Shown: positions 23,449 to 37,327 of the stretch, one piece after another | Position numbering within the stretch: the stretch's first letter is position 1 | Layout: every line of letters starts with the position of its first letter | Origin: Lindgomyces ingoldianus | Taxonomy: Eukaryota; Ascomycota; Dothideomycetes; Pleosporales; Lindgomycetaceae | Direction: 5' to 3' | Assembly (NCBI RefSeq): GCF_010093535.1 | Contig: NW_022985164.1 | Location: 1-56,901, forward strand | Length of the DNA stretch: 56,901 bases | Translations under genes and position numbers: made by a program | The notes under the pieces: generated by a model | Seen by the model: the letters and a program-made list of their open reading frames with translations, nothing else | Told to the model about the DNA's origin: nothing | The model's database searches: none

Positions 23449-26439
23449 CTCTAGCCCCAAACGCTTCGAGGCTAATTGTGAGAAGCACTGGTCTCAGACA
23501 GGTCACGACTGGCCAAAGCACAAACTCAACACTAACTGTTGAGTCTCTTCACACCAACTCAAGCCAGATCCTCAGCTCCAGAAATATGTGCCGCACCACT
23601 CATAGTGCTACTCTCTTCGATGTCTTCGGGCGAGACTCCGATCAAAAATCTCACAAGTGGTGTCGATCATGAGGTCTAACATCTCGGCTGCAATCCACAG
23701 CAAATAAGATCATTCTATACAACGTTTAACCCTTTTTGCGAGGGCGAAGCCGCGCGCCACTACCTCAATTTCCGTTCTACCCTTGCAGTTCAGACCGACA
23801 TCCAGAGTAGTTGCAGACACGGCAGGAAAACGAGGGCCGTCATTAACACGCGCGGTGCGGCTGAAGGAATTTAATGCATATGGAACGAATGTTCCGGATC
23901 TGGAGTGCTTAATCTCGATCTCGACACGAATACCTCTACCTCGCCTAATCTTGTTCCCTACCCCGAAACGAGATCTCAACATTCAGCTCCCATCATCTAC
24001 GAACCGTATCAGCATCTCATTTACTCGTCCATCCCAGCATCCTCGGTCATCACATCTCGCTTTTTCCCAACACATGCAACAATTTTAGTACCTGTACCCT
24101 ATTTTTAATCCTGCAGACATGGCCAACAGTTACCGGCTTTCAGCACACATTGCATTTATTAGGCCATTCTCACCTTCCCTTTCTGACGTAACCATGAATG
24201 GGCGGCTCCAAAAATTTATATTTCTTCACGGTCCTTACACGCATATACATTTGGCAGCTTTACGACTTGCATCTGGTACCGGTAGACCTTCAGGGTGATG
24301 GGTGGGGGGTATTGATTTTAACATTGACGTTCAAGCGTGCAGACAGAAACTAGGTATTCATGCAAACAGGGTGGTAGATTTGGGGGCTTTCTTTTCCTTG
24401 ACATTGGGATCAGGATCAGGGCCGGAATCTGGATGCGGGTACCTTTACTAGCTTGTCGAGGAGGGACATTGGAGTGTGCATGGATTGGAAATATACAGGT
24501 AGTACGCAACGTAATAATAATACAAGAAGGGTGTTTACTAAACACCCTCAATTTTCAGCTTATATTCTAGCCCCTCTCCTACGTTTCCGGTTTCTTTACT
24601 AGCCTGAGGGTGGTGTGATGTTGCTGTAGAGGTGAATGGAGGGGAGAGCATCTTGGATTGCAACTGTTTCATTGAGGCCTTGAAACCCGTGATATCGAGC
24701 TCGGCGATATATTGATTATTAGGCTTGGTAAATATCGAAGCGTGAGTGCATTACGGTCGTTTTGACGGAGACTGGGTGGGTAAGTGGTGTGTTGGTAGCT
24801 TATTTCCAATAACTAAGTTCGTTTTCTCTCCTGGGGCACCCCCGGCTTCAGGTGAACTCAACATTGATGGTCGAGGACTCGAGCATCCATACGGCAAGTC
24901 GTATATAATATCTGCTTGCTAAGAATAGGATTGTGCTACTCAGGCACGGTCTTGCAGTGTAACACCTTCCCCTTCCTCATGTAATATTGCAACCATCGGG
25001 CTAGTCATTGAGTTTTGACGCCGTGGAACACCACCACACTCCTTGTGAACCAAACCCAGGCTTTTAAAGTTTCTCTCACTATCAAGTAGTGGGTTCTGAC
25101 TAGCTCGTAGAGTAAGTGGTAGTGGGGAAGCGAGAAGCCGGAAGGGGCAATGCATATGCTATGGTGTGCGTGCATGAGCTGACGACTAGCCCATCCTCCC
25201 TTTCCACTGCGCCCCAGACGCATATATCTACACATTTAGAGGTTGACATGCCCGAGCTGTGGAAGGTGGTATCCAAACCTAAAATTGCCTTTCCCAGATG
25301 TCACTCCACCAACCACTGAGCTTTTCTGAAGTCTAGGTAACTCGACCTGCCTAGCCACTAGGACGTCTAGCCTTGTGTTAGAAGGCACGGCTGTGTATAT
25401 CCAGCGGAAGGGTTTATAATATGAAGTGGTTGGTATTGGGCAGACATGCATCGCATACTGCAAGAAGAGAAGGACTTGAGGGTGTGTGGCGGTGCGTTTC
25501 TAGTCTGAAGTGCGAGGGATGGTGGTAGGGTTCGAGTAGGAAACGGACCGAGAGACGGAGAAAAAAATATAGTAGGCTTTGAAATGATGCCCACAGCGTT
25601 AGGTTCCATGGTTTTTTTTTTTTTTTTTTTAGAAATCTGCCAATTTCTTAGGACTCAGTATAGGTAGGCGTTTCATAGTTGTTATAATATGACTATACAT
25701 TGTTTGGCAATATGATGGAGCCTGCTTACCAAGGTAACGTTCTGCATCTTAACAGTGTAGCCAATGCGTGCTAGATTACTCTCCCTATTTACTCTGGGGA
25801 CTATATTCATCGCCTTCACTATCACTCTCTTCTTTTCTCACACTCACTTTATATTTTACATTTACATTCATTTTTACATCACATTCACATTCCTACATTG
25901 CCTAGAGAGCAGAATACACAGGGATTAAAGAACTAAGAGAATATTAAGTATTCAAAAGCTCCTGCCTGGACCAATATTCTTACTTTTATATATAATCTAA
26001 ACACTCTCACTGTCTGTGTTAACACACCGCTCGATCAAGATGCTAATCCCACCCCTTCAAACTAAAAAATCGGGTGTCTTACAGGACTACGAGTATGTCT
26101 CTGTTATCTTCCTTCTTGAGTTCTGTGGGCTATCCATACATTCGAGCTGCTTCGAGGAGGAGAGTTTGACGGCATCACACTTTCTCCGTCTTCTCACACC
26201 TGCGAGGGAAAGCAAGGGGATAGTAGAGTGCTCATTTATGATATTCTTCTACTGTATGGGGAAGTGGGAAGCAAAATAATATCACCGCGGTAGACTATGA
26301 CAACGCCATGTATCTAAGAATATCGTTAGAACCTATGCATCCATTGCGAATGACCAGAAATCTATCCACTTCCCAAATGCCTACTTTTCCATTCCCAAAG
26401 CGATATGATCCGTATAATAAATTTTTTCCCCATACCCCC
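23449..26439. other. Intergenic, no gene seen
   Basis: 3 kb between the 3' ends of the KRE6-like and SulP genes, long for a convergent pair. It becomes AT-rich from about 25.6 kb and contains a run of 20 T at 25612-25631. I see no coding, tRNA or repeat signal. Confidence 0.5.
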
Positions 26440-28918
26440 TCAGTCATCCTCACTCCGATAACCCTCTCCCCTTCCCCCCTCCATCTCCGTTAACCGTAAT
26501 GCCTCCTCCACACTATTCACAAAACAACGTCTCCCACCACACATATCTACAATCCCACTGGCCACAAACAGTCTCCAGACCTGACTCCTCTCACTCGGCA
26601 CTCTACAAAAGAACACCATAACGCCTCTGTCCCGATAACCCTCAATAATCTCATACAACACCTGCGCACCCGCTCCATCTAGACTCGTAACGCCATGGAC
26701 GTCGAAAATGATGTTTTTGTTGTGTTCTTCACGTCTGACACGTGGTAACGCAGGATGCACTGCGCCGGTGCCATGGTCTTCCAGACGCTTCAGTCTGTTC
26801 TTCAAATCCCCCGTATTTGCAAACGTCAACGGTTCCGGGATTTTGATGATCAGGCAACCCTCAATGAACTCCAGATTCCCGGGATCCAGTTCCGCGTTCG
26901 CAAATTTATCCGTCGTGCCTGGTACTCTTCCCAGAATCTGGATCCTGGGTCTAGTGGAATGGCGGATGAGACGGAGGATGGAGAGCCCAATTCCGACGGC
27001 AATGCCGCGCTTTAAGTCCCAGAAGATGGTTGCGAGAAATATGCCGAACATGAGGATCATTTCAGACCATCCTCGGATCCGCCAGAAGAATTTCATGTCG
27101 TGAGGAGCTTCTTCGACGAGGGAGTAGGCAACGACAGAGACCATGGCGCAGAGGACGCCTTTGGGGAGGAAGTAGAAGTAGGGCAGGAGGAAGCAGATAC
27201 AGATTATGGTTATGAGGGAGAGGAAGATGGAGCTCATAGGTGTTGTGCCGCCTGTTGAGGCGTTGACTTTACTCCGACCATAGCCGCCAAAGGCGGGGAG
27301 AGACATGAAGAGACCACCGACAACGTTCGCAGTGCCGAGGGCAATGAGCTCCCGGTTGGCGCTTAGTGACATATTTTGGATACCGTCTTTCTTGCCTTCA
27401 CCGTTGCCAAGGCTTTTTGCAGCGACTGAGGATTCGAAGAATCCAAGCAGGGCAATGATGAGTGCTGTGTTTACAGCATCTGACACATATTTGAGATGCG
27501 ATGTTTCGAACGGGAAGTGAACTGCAAAAGTTTTGCCTCCGGACTTGACATCACCAAGTACGGCGAGTCCCTTATCTTCCCAGCCACATCTCCAGGCTAA
27601 AATGGCGGAGAAGACGACGACAAGGAACCTATCGGGCACGTATGCGACGTTAGGATATCGTGACTGTAGCCTCTTTTTTAGTTCTCTGGTATGAAATTAG
27701 CATTTGAAATGGAGTGCTGTACAAATCGAAGACTTTACCTGAAGAACATGATAATCGCAAAGGCACCAAACGAGACGGCCGAGGTAAGGCCATGGGCTTT
27801 ACCTGCATTGCGGAAGAGGAAAATGATTTTGTCCAAGCAGCTTCCGTGGGACACTTCCACGGCGGCCAGCCTAGCCAATCCCATTTCAGGGATCAGTTGA
27901 TCCACGAAGATGACAACACCGATAGCGCTGATGAAGCCACGCAGAAACGGTCGACTGAGGACGTTGTCGAGGAAGCCAAGTCTGAAGAGGCCAGCGGTGA
28001 AGATAAAGGCACCTGCCATGCACGTCACAATGCCTGCAATCTCAGCATTGCGGACGCCGTCCTCATCGTCGGTTGTTCCTTTCCGAATGTTCTCTCGCAC
28101 CACTTCGCCTGTAAGAAGAGAGCCAGCGGCTTCGGGGCCGACAACCATCTGGGGGCAGGTACCGAGCACGGCGTAGATCAACGGGTTGATGGCGAAGCTG
28201 TAGAGCCCGTTGACAGGAGGAAGGTGGCCAAGGTTCGAGGCGTAGGAGAGTGTCATGGGGATGTAGAAAGAGGCTACCGTGAGCGCGGCAACGAAGTCGC
28301 CCCGAAGATATCGCCATTTGTACTGCCGTGCCCAGTTGAATATAGGAATATAGTAAGCGAGATACCTTTGATTTGTTAGGGATGGAGAGAGAGTAGCCAA
28401 GGGGGATGGATGTACACCACATACATAGATTTCTGGTTCTTGATGCCATTCCTCTCAGCAAGCCATCGCGTAGTGCTCATCTTGTGCCCATTGGCGGACC
28501 CCAGAACACCGTCTGCGAACGTGCCACCCAGCAGGGCATGTGTGGGATCCGCGCTCTCCCCGGGGCCTTGGGCCAGGCCGCCCGCATATCGTCCACCGAA
28601 GCCATCTCTCGACATGTCAGAGCTGATGCTTCCATAATCCCTTTGATGCCAGGGCCTGGGGGACAGCGAGCCATGATTGCAGTTCTCGCTCCCACAGCCA
28701 GAGCTTTGGTCCCAGTCCCTGTTACTCCGCAACCGTGAGCGCGGGACATGCTCCAAGTCAACTTCGATGACGGCGCCGCCTTGGTCGGGGGGAACACTCT
28801 CGCCATTGGAGTGCACCGAGGCACCGTCGGGCACGGGGGGGATGCCAGCGGTCGAAAACTCGACGGTGTTCTGGGGGGAGCTGCTCGAGGCGGCGGGGTC
28901 CTGGGCGGGGAACGACAT
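26440..28918 (-). CDS. SulP/SLC26-family anion (sulfate) transporter with STAS domain
   Basis: Predicted multi-pass transporter of sulfate or a related anion, 788 aa from exons 28425-28918, 27739-28365 and 26440-27685. The introns are 59 and 53 bp, the first with a CTAAC branch site. A 150-residue Ser/Pro-rich N-terminal tail leads into the conserved entry YIPIFNWARQYKWRYLRGDF and the SulP signature around PVNGLYSFAINPLIYAVLGT. The membrane helices run to about residue 570. The cytosolic C-terminal STAS domain contains NIIFDVHGVTSLDGAGAQVL. It looks closest to the yeast YPR003C-like group, often vacuolar or endomembrane, rather than the SUL1/SUL2 plasma-membrane permeases. I chose the ATG at 28918 for its CACCATG context; an in-frame Met at 29050 is possible. 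It is divergent from LYS1 over about 0.7 kb. Confidence 0.88.
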
Positions 28919-30826
<1,908 letters not shown>

Positions 30827-30913
30827 GCAGAATCAGAAGAACACATGTATGATACTAAGAAACTCTTTCTTTCATGTTCAAAAAAAAAAAAAAGGCGCAA
30901 TATTAGAACCGGT

Positions 30914-30945
30914 ATGAGCCAATGAGCCAATGAGCCAATGAGCCA
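30914..30945. repeat. 8-bp tandem repeat, four copies
   Basis: ATGAGCCA is repeated four times with a partial fifth unit, in the short gap between the converging LYS1 and L-2-hydroxyglutarate dehydrogenase genes. A run of 13 A lies just before it. Confidence 0.9.
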
Positions 30946-31044
30946 ATGAAGCAATTCCGTCTCCTCCATTTCAATGCCACATGTTCAATTCTGTGTGTTA
31001 TTTCTCCATATCCAGAGCTTCATACAAGACCCCCTCCCATCACA

Positions 31045-32452
31045 TCACCGGTACAACAACTCCTCCACCTCCTCCGCAATCGCTAAACTACTCGTTAACC
31101 CCGGACTCTCAATCCCCAATAAATTCACAAACCCCTGCACTCCCTCCTCCCTCTTGATCCAAAAATCTTGAAACCCCTTCCCCGACACCACACCCCCCAT
31201 TCTTCCTAACTTCGGCCTGATACCCACATAATCCAGCCCCACCGCCGTAGTATTAATATCCGGGAGATACGTTGCAATGTCCGCAAGCGCGGCTGCGAGA
31301 TTCTTCTCCGACACGCGGTAGTCGGAGGGGGAGTTTGTCCATTCTACATCTGGCCCAAAACGCACGCGGCCGGAGAGGTCGAGCGTGAGATGCGTGCCTA
31401 GACCTGCGTGGCCTGGGATTGGGGCTGGGTAGATTAGAGTCGAGGGTTTTGGATGGGGGAGGGAATAGGAGAAATATGACCCTTTAGCGTAATACGGGGT
31501 TCTGTGCCGTTCTGGGGGTAGGATCATGTTGGAAATAGGGATTGCGGAGAGTCCGGCGGAATTGATGAGAGTTTCGCTGGTGATGGTGACGGAGTCGTTG
31601 GAATCCGGAGTCGTGGTTGTGATTTCCCACCCTGAGCTCCCAGAATCAATGGCCTGGATACCCGTCACTGGCGAATGGAACGCGCAAATCCCACCCTTAT
31701 CCTCAAAATCCCCTTGTAGAAACTGCATTAACGAATGGCTATCCACAATCCCCGTCGTAGGGCTCTCAAGGACACCTGCCTCAGCTCTAACGTCTGGCTC
31801 GCGTTTCCGGGCTTCGTCTTTGGAGAGGAAGTGTGTTGGGACCCCGATTTTAGAGGCAAAATTATGCACGTTTTCCAGCGCGGCCATTTGCGTTGAATCC
31901 TGCGCCACTATCCACTTTCCGCAGTTGCGGTGGGGGATGGTGTGTTTACGGCAAGTTTCATACATTAATTCTTTCCCGCGCAGACAGAGCTTCGTTTTCA
32001 GGCTGTCTTCACCGTAGTATAGCCCCGCATGAATTACCTATAGCAAAGACGCAATTAGTTCATGGCGCTCAATCTTAATATCAGTCTCAGTTTCAGTCTC
32101 AGTTTCAGTCTCAGCTTTAACTTTAATTCCGTTCCCCAATTCCTAATCAATATAGGAATGTCAATTACCAAGGTGGAAATAAGCTAGGACTCAGGAAAGG
32201 GAAATGTAACTACACCTCCGAATTCCTGGAACTCGTTTCCGTCCCCACAGCGCCATGCCTCTCAATCAACACGGCACTGACACCTTCCCTTTGCTGCAGT
32301 TTCCTGGCTACAGCTAATCCTACGACGCCGCCACCGATGATCGCATGCGTGAAATCTGCGGTCCGGATTACTGTTGTGGAGAAGAGTCGATATGGCGGTG
32401 TTGGTGACGGTTGCAATTTTGCGATGAGCTTAGAGGGCGAACGAGAGAGCAT
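31045..32452 (-). CDS. L-2-hydroxyglutarate dehydrogenase, FAD-dependent, mitochondrial
   Basis: Predicted to oxidise L-2-hydroxyglutarate to 2-oxoglutarate, a metabolite-repair reaction at the mitochondrial inner membrane. It is 409 aa from exons 32216-32452 and 31045-32037, split by a 178-bp intron. The N-terminal 30 residues are basic, Ser-rich and free of acids, as in a mitochondrial presequence. The DAO-type Rossmann motif [15 protein letters not shown] is at about 38-52. The family blocks [14 protein letters not shown] (across the splice), [23 protein letters not shown] and [11 protein letters not shown] are present, and it ends near [21 protein letters not shown]. The reading frame is intact. 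D-lactate or glycine oxidases are less likely because of the HAGLYY and IRPKL blocks. Confidence 0.92.
32081..32116. repeat. 12-bp tandem repeat inside an intron
   Basis: Three copies of TCAGTCTCAGTT (the last ends CT) lie within the 178-bp intron of the L-2-hydroxyglutarate dehydrogenase gene. Confidence 0.9.
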
Positions 32453-33444
32453 TGTTGGGAGGATGGAGGAAGAGAGGAAGTGGTGTCGGATGTATTACAG
32501 CAGAACGGAGTAGAATGGAAGAACAGAACAGAGGAGTTATGTACAAAGCAGGCCAACCGTAGGCATATAACTCTTCAATCTCGCTGCAGTGCACCGGAAA
32601 ACTACGTTATACCGTCAGAGCACGGATATTGATGGTTCATGGACGTACATGTACTTGCTACTTCACGAATGACGCTGAGAAGTTCTTCCGACTATCGAGC
32701 CAACTAGTGCGAATCAAGCTAGACAGTTTCCCCAATAGGTTCCCTATTCGGAGCTACATCCACGCCTTAATTCAGAGTGCACGAAAACGTAGTGGGACGG
32801 AGAGTATCAATTCCAATGGGCTTGGCAGCTTCTGGTTCAAGACATCACGGTTTTGCATTCATGACTCTCTCTCGGAGTTTCTGACGACATCAAACGCAGT
32901 GCATTGATATAACAGAATGAATGTGGTCGGAATGGGAGTAAATGAATGAGTGGGTGACTACACGGTTAGAAAGATGAAAAAAAAACCAGCCATCGGCCCT
33001 CCAATTCCTCCATACTCGCCCATGCACGAGTGAGCCTGAAACATCGATCTGTGTAAGGTGGAATTCGCTACAAGCGAGTGCTGCATGTCCTGGACGTCGC
33101 TCCTCTCTCCTTCACTGGACGTCTTCCCTTCCATCAAACAGCTGCAGTGAATTGAGGACATACTCACCCCCTCGGAGGCTTGAAGCCAAGACATGGCTTG
33201 AATCCGGTCGAAGATGAGCCGAGAGGTTCAGTCCAAGTTGTCAAGGACATCTGCTAGTCGGGGACAAGGCAAGACGTTCTGTATTGAACTTGTTCCTTCG
33301 CCCCTTCGGGCTATGATCGAGGAACCTACGGCAGAGCAGCGGGTAGTGCATACGGTATAGTACAGTAGCCAACCGGTAATACAGATGCTAGCTATAGCAT
33401 CGTTGAGGATCAGATCAAGTCCTAGAAAAGTAACGGCATCGTGG
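32453..33444. other. Intergenic, no gene seen
   Basis: About 1 kb holding the promoter of the L-2-hydroxyglutarate dehydrogenase gene and the 3' flank of UPF2. Short open frames here do not resemble proteins. Confidence 0.5.
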
Positions 33445-36400
33445 TTAGCCAACAGGTGTGTAAGAGCGCTGGAATCCTCTCCCACGAGGAGCGTTTTCCT
33501 TCGAGCGATCATGTAGCTTGCGCTGAGGCCCGCGAGATCGGGTAGAAAAGAAGGAATTCCGCCTATCAGATACCGTTGGATCTGTTTCGGGCGACGTGAT
33601 TGTGGAAGTTGACTGAGACTGAGAGCGAGATTGTGAAGGAGAAGTTTTGTCGTACCAGTTGACGTCACTGAGCTGCAGTTTCCTAGCCCGTTGATTGCTG
33701 CGATTATTACCTGCCTTGTCAAGACGCGGTTGTGCGTACGGATTATGTGTTTTGTCGAGCCCTTGTCCAGTCTCAGTACGCTTCCGATTAAAATTAGGTT
33801 GAAGTGAGAAATGAAACGGAGAATCACCGTCTGTGTCGTTGTCGTCTCGAAGATCGTAGTTCAAGACGAGGTTCTTAATCCGCTGCTGTTCCTCTCTTTC
33901 GGCCTGTTGCTTGCTACGCATCGCCAGGGCGAAGTTAGAATCGGATGGTAGATCAATAGCACGAGTCTGCTGCTTGTTTCCACGCTTGCTGAGCAGGGAG
34001 AACTTCATGGTTTGCACCGGAGGAGCGTGAGAAGGAGCCGGTGCTTCTCCTCCGCTGTCTTCTGCAGTGGCAGCTGCGTCACGTCCGCGACGCATAGGCA
34101 GGGGAACGTCGAAAACCGGTTTGCGCTCAAATTTCCGAGAGTCTAGACTCTCGGACATCATTTTCGCAAGCTCGCGATCAAAATCAGCCTCAGCTTCGGG
34201 GTCACGTTCATCTTCTTGTCGGGTAACGACAATTTGCTCCTCCTCGTCGTCATCTAGTACACGTTCGATAGGTTCATCATCTTCCGAAGCCTGCTTCTTT
34301 GTCAACCACTAGAAGACCTATATCGAAAGAATCACAAACCTCTCCTTCTTCGCCAGAAGACTTATCATCTTCACCATCCGGCACAGCCACATCTTCATCA
34401 TCTGGACCATCGTCATTGTCGTCAGAAGCAGATTCGTCTTCATCCGCCTCAACCGGCTTGTCGATCGTTGATGTTTGATAATTTTGTTTAACGGCTTCGG
34501 CAAACGAGCGAGAAGCTTCCTCTAGGTTGGTGATCAGCTTCCATTGAGGCCGAGTGAGCATGTAAGCATCTTGCACGATGAATTCGACGTCCATCGGAAG
34601 AGGGTCTTTGGTGCAGATGTAGTATTGGAAGTAGGTTAGGAAGAAATCAAGCTTCTTCTTCGCAGCACCCTTGTCATAGTACATGCCGCAGGTTTCCAAT
34701 AGGTTACAGACCAAACGAATGCGGAAATAATCGTCTGGCAAATCTAATGGGTTGACGAGTCCAGGGCGAGCATAGCCACCTTCGTATCCATAGTTGAGAA
34801 GCTTATAGAGGGTATCAAAGATCAAGGGTGAGTCTACCATTCGGTAGATATACAGTTCGCCCAGGTACTTCACCTCCGCAATCCGGCGTTGATTGAACTT
34901 AAAATCGTTCAGCTCGAGTCCAAATGTTATCGACTCGATAACATCATCAATCACCGAAATAGTAAAGTCCTGATGATAGCGATGAAGAGAGCCTAGGATG
35001 ACCGCTAAGAGATGGATATTGCTGTACTTGATTTTCCCGGGTTTCGCGAAGACCTTGTGAAGGAGTTTTACAATATCGTCCTCTTCCCAGTGAAGCTTGC
35101 GAATCTGCTTGACGATTTGGTCCAAGGTACGTTTGGTCAAATCTGTGTAGATAAGCTTGCGGAGAAACAGTTCGATTGGAGTCCTCTCTTTTTGCTCAAT
35201 AGCCGCACGCTCAGGTGGATTGACGTAGTAGATGGCATTCTCAATCAACATGCGTTCCTGCTGCCCGAGAACTTGGGCCGCCTTTTTGCGCTGGAGGGTC
35301 TCGAGGAAGGAGGCCATTCGCGGAGAGGTGTCTGGGTTACGAAGCAAATATCGACCGCAATTCTCGAGCAGGTTACAGGTGATTTCAATATTCATCCTAG
35401 AGAAGTCATCGAGACTAACTTTCAAGCAGTGGAATATGACATGCTCGGGCACAACTCCGAACTTGGTGAGCTCTGCAAGATAGCGAACATTCTGCGTGCG
35501 GACCTGTCCAAGGAAATCCTTCGATTTGCGGCGCTGAAGGCTGCGGAATTCATCATCGAGGTAGGACACAAGACCTTGAGATACATCGGGCATGTACTTC
35601 CCGAGGGTTGCGATCAGCCTTGAATAGAGTGGCAGCAAGTCAGAGCGGCCCTTAGGTATATCCTGAACAGCTTTGATAAGGCGGTTGCGCGAAGCCTTCG
35701 AGTTCAAGAAGCAGAAGTCGATGGCAGCCTGGTCAACCATATCCTTGGTATTCAATTCTGGCAGACGGGCAAGGATGGCGTCAACCTGGGCACCAACGGA
35801 CTTGTTTGCTATTGCAGTTGACTGGTCATCAGCTTCCGTAGCTTGTGTCTCAGCTGAAGGCTCCCATTTCTCCTTGCTCTCTGCTTCAAGTTTGGTCTCG
35901 ACCTTCTTGCCGACTTGTTCATCATTATCAGCCTTCTTCTTTTTTGGCTCCTCCAGCAGAATCCCCGGGACACGATCCTTTAGGTCAATCATATTTTCGT
36001 AAAATCTACGCTCCTCCTCATCTTCCCAGATTCCAGGTCCATCCCCTTGACCACGCAGATAGTCTTTAGTTTTGACGAGCCCGATGACCCCATCCCCTGC
36101 GTTTGCTGAGCTGTCCTTCTCCTTCAAATCGGGCATCTCCGCGCCAATAGCATCAGCCAAAATCTGGGCGTTGGTAGCAAGTCTCTCTTGCGCCTTCACC
36201 TGCTTCTCGTAATTGGCCTGGCGATCCTCAAACACCTCACCTGACTTGACGTAAGCTTCTGCATTCTTGCGTCCCTGATTGACTAGCTGCTTTTGGTCAC
36301 GCAACAGATGCGCCTTCACATCTTCAAAGTATCGAGTTAGAATGTTCTTGAATCGCTGTCGTAGCTCTGGTGAGGTGATTGGTGGGTCTTCGGCCCCAGT

Positions 36401-37327
36401 ATCGTCTTCATCGCTGGCAGAATTGTCCTCATTCTTGTCCGCAGTCGTAGCCCCGTCCTCAGTCACAGTCTTGCGGCCCTCTGCAGAAGATGTCTTAGCT
36501 CCTAGGATATCCCAAGCAAAGGCTTTGACGAATATAACGACCAGTGGTAAGTTGATGTGCTCCCTATCATGTCCAAGCATGTCCTTCAAGACTTCCAATG
36601 GAAAGGGCTCCGCATCAGCATTGTCCGCCCGGTTGCCATTAGCGGTCACTTTAGCTCTTCCTGAGCTTTCGCCGAGTTTCGCGGCATCTTTGCCCTTGAC
36701 CGCAGCTTCTTCCGGTCGAGAGACGTCGTCTAAGCTCCTCAATACTGCCACGAGCCAAAGCTCGGTCGTTACTCGCAGGAGCACTCGCTGGCGCGCGAGA
36801 CGCTCCTTCTCTTCCCTCTCGCGAACATCCTGGGCTAGTGTCTTCAGATGTGACTTGTCTGGCGTACTCAAGCCTCGGCCAATGTACCACGCAATGTAAC
36901 TGGTGAACTCGCCTGGCCCAAATCTTTGGTGAAGAGCACTGACGATCTCGACACCAGCTGCGATTTCGCCGGGTGACTTGAGCTTGCATAGGCCTTCATA
37001 GCAAGCTGAAATTATCTCAGAGAGGTATTTGTGGAGGGAGAGAGTACGAATGTCGTGGACGAATTGGGACTGCGAAGAGGCGGTAATAGCCGTTCTAAGT
37101 CTTTTGATGAATGCAGTGTTCTTCTTCATGGATGAATCGAGGGAGCTTTGGACCGGGAAGACATCTGGAAGGAATGTGAGTGCAGAAGCGGGTTGCGTGG
37201 AATGAGCGCGTAATACCTTGGTGGCCAGCCCATGCCCGGAAGTTGAGCTCGCGGAGCTCCCCTGGAAACTGTCAGTATTTCGCTAGGCGTGGCAGGAAAG
37301 GCCCTCACGTTTTCTCTGCCTCTCCAT
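33445..37327 (-). CDS. NMD2: Nonsense-mediated mRNA decay factor UPF2/NMD2
   Basis: Adaptor that links UPF1 and UPF3 in nonsense-mediated mRNA decay; cytosolic and perinuclear. About 1,246 aa from exons 37309-37327 (19 bases), 37217-37261 (45 bases), 34340-37164 and 33445-34296. The two small exons encode MERQRKRELRELNFRAWAGH, the conserved UPF2 start, and join in frame to DVFPVQSSLDSS. Three MIF4G-type helical domains follow, at roughly 35-250, 465-670 and 700-900. Then come an acidic stretch (about 925-965) and the C-terminal UPF1-binding region with MKFSLLSKRGNKQQTRAIDL. The end has the LQLSDVNWY motif. The last intron is short (43 bp), and its acceptor could lie 3 bases further, removing one Lys. 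The large exon alone would miss the true N-terminus. Confidence 0.93.
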
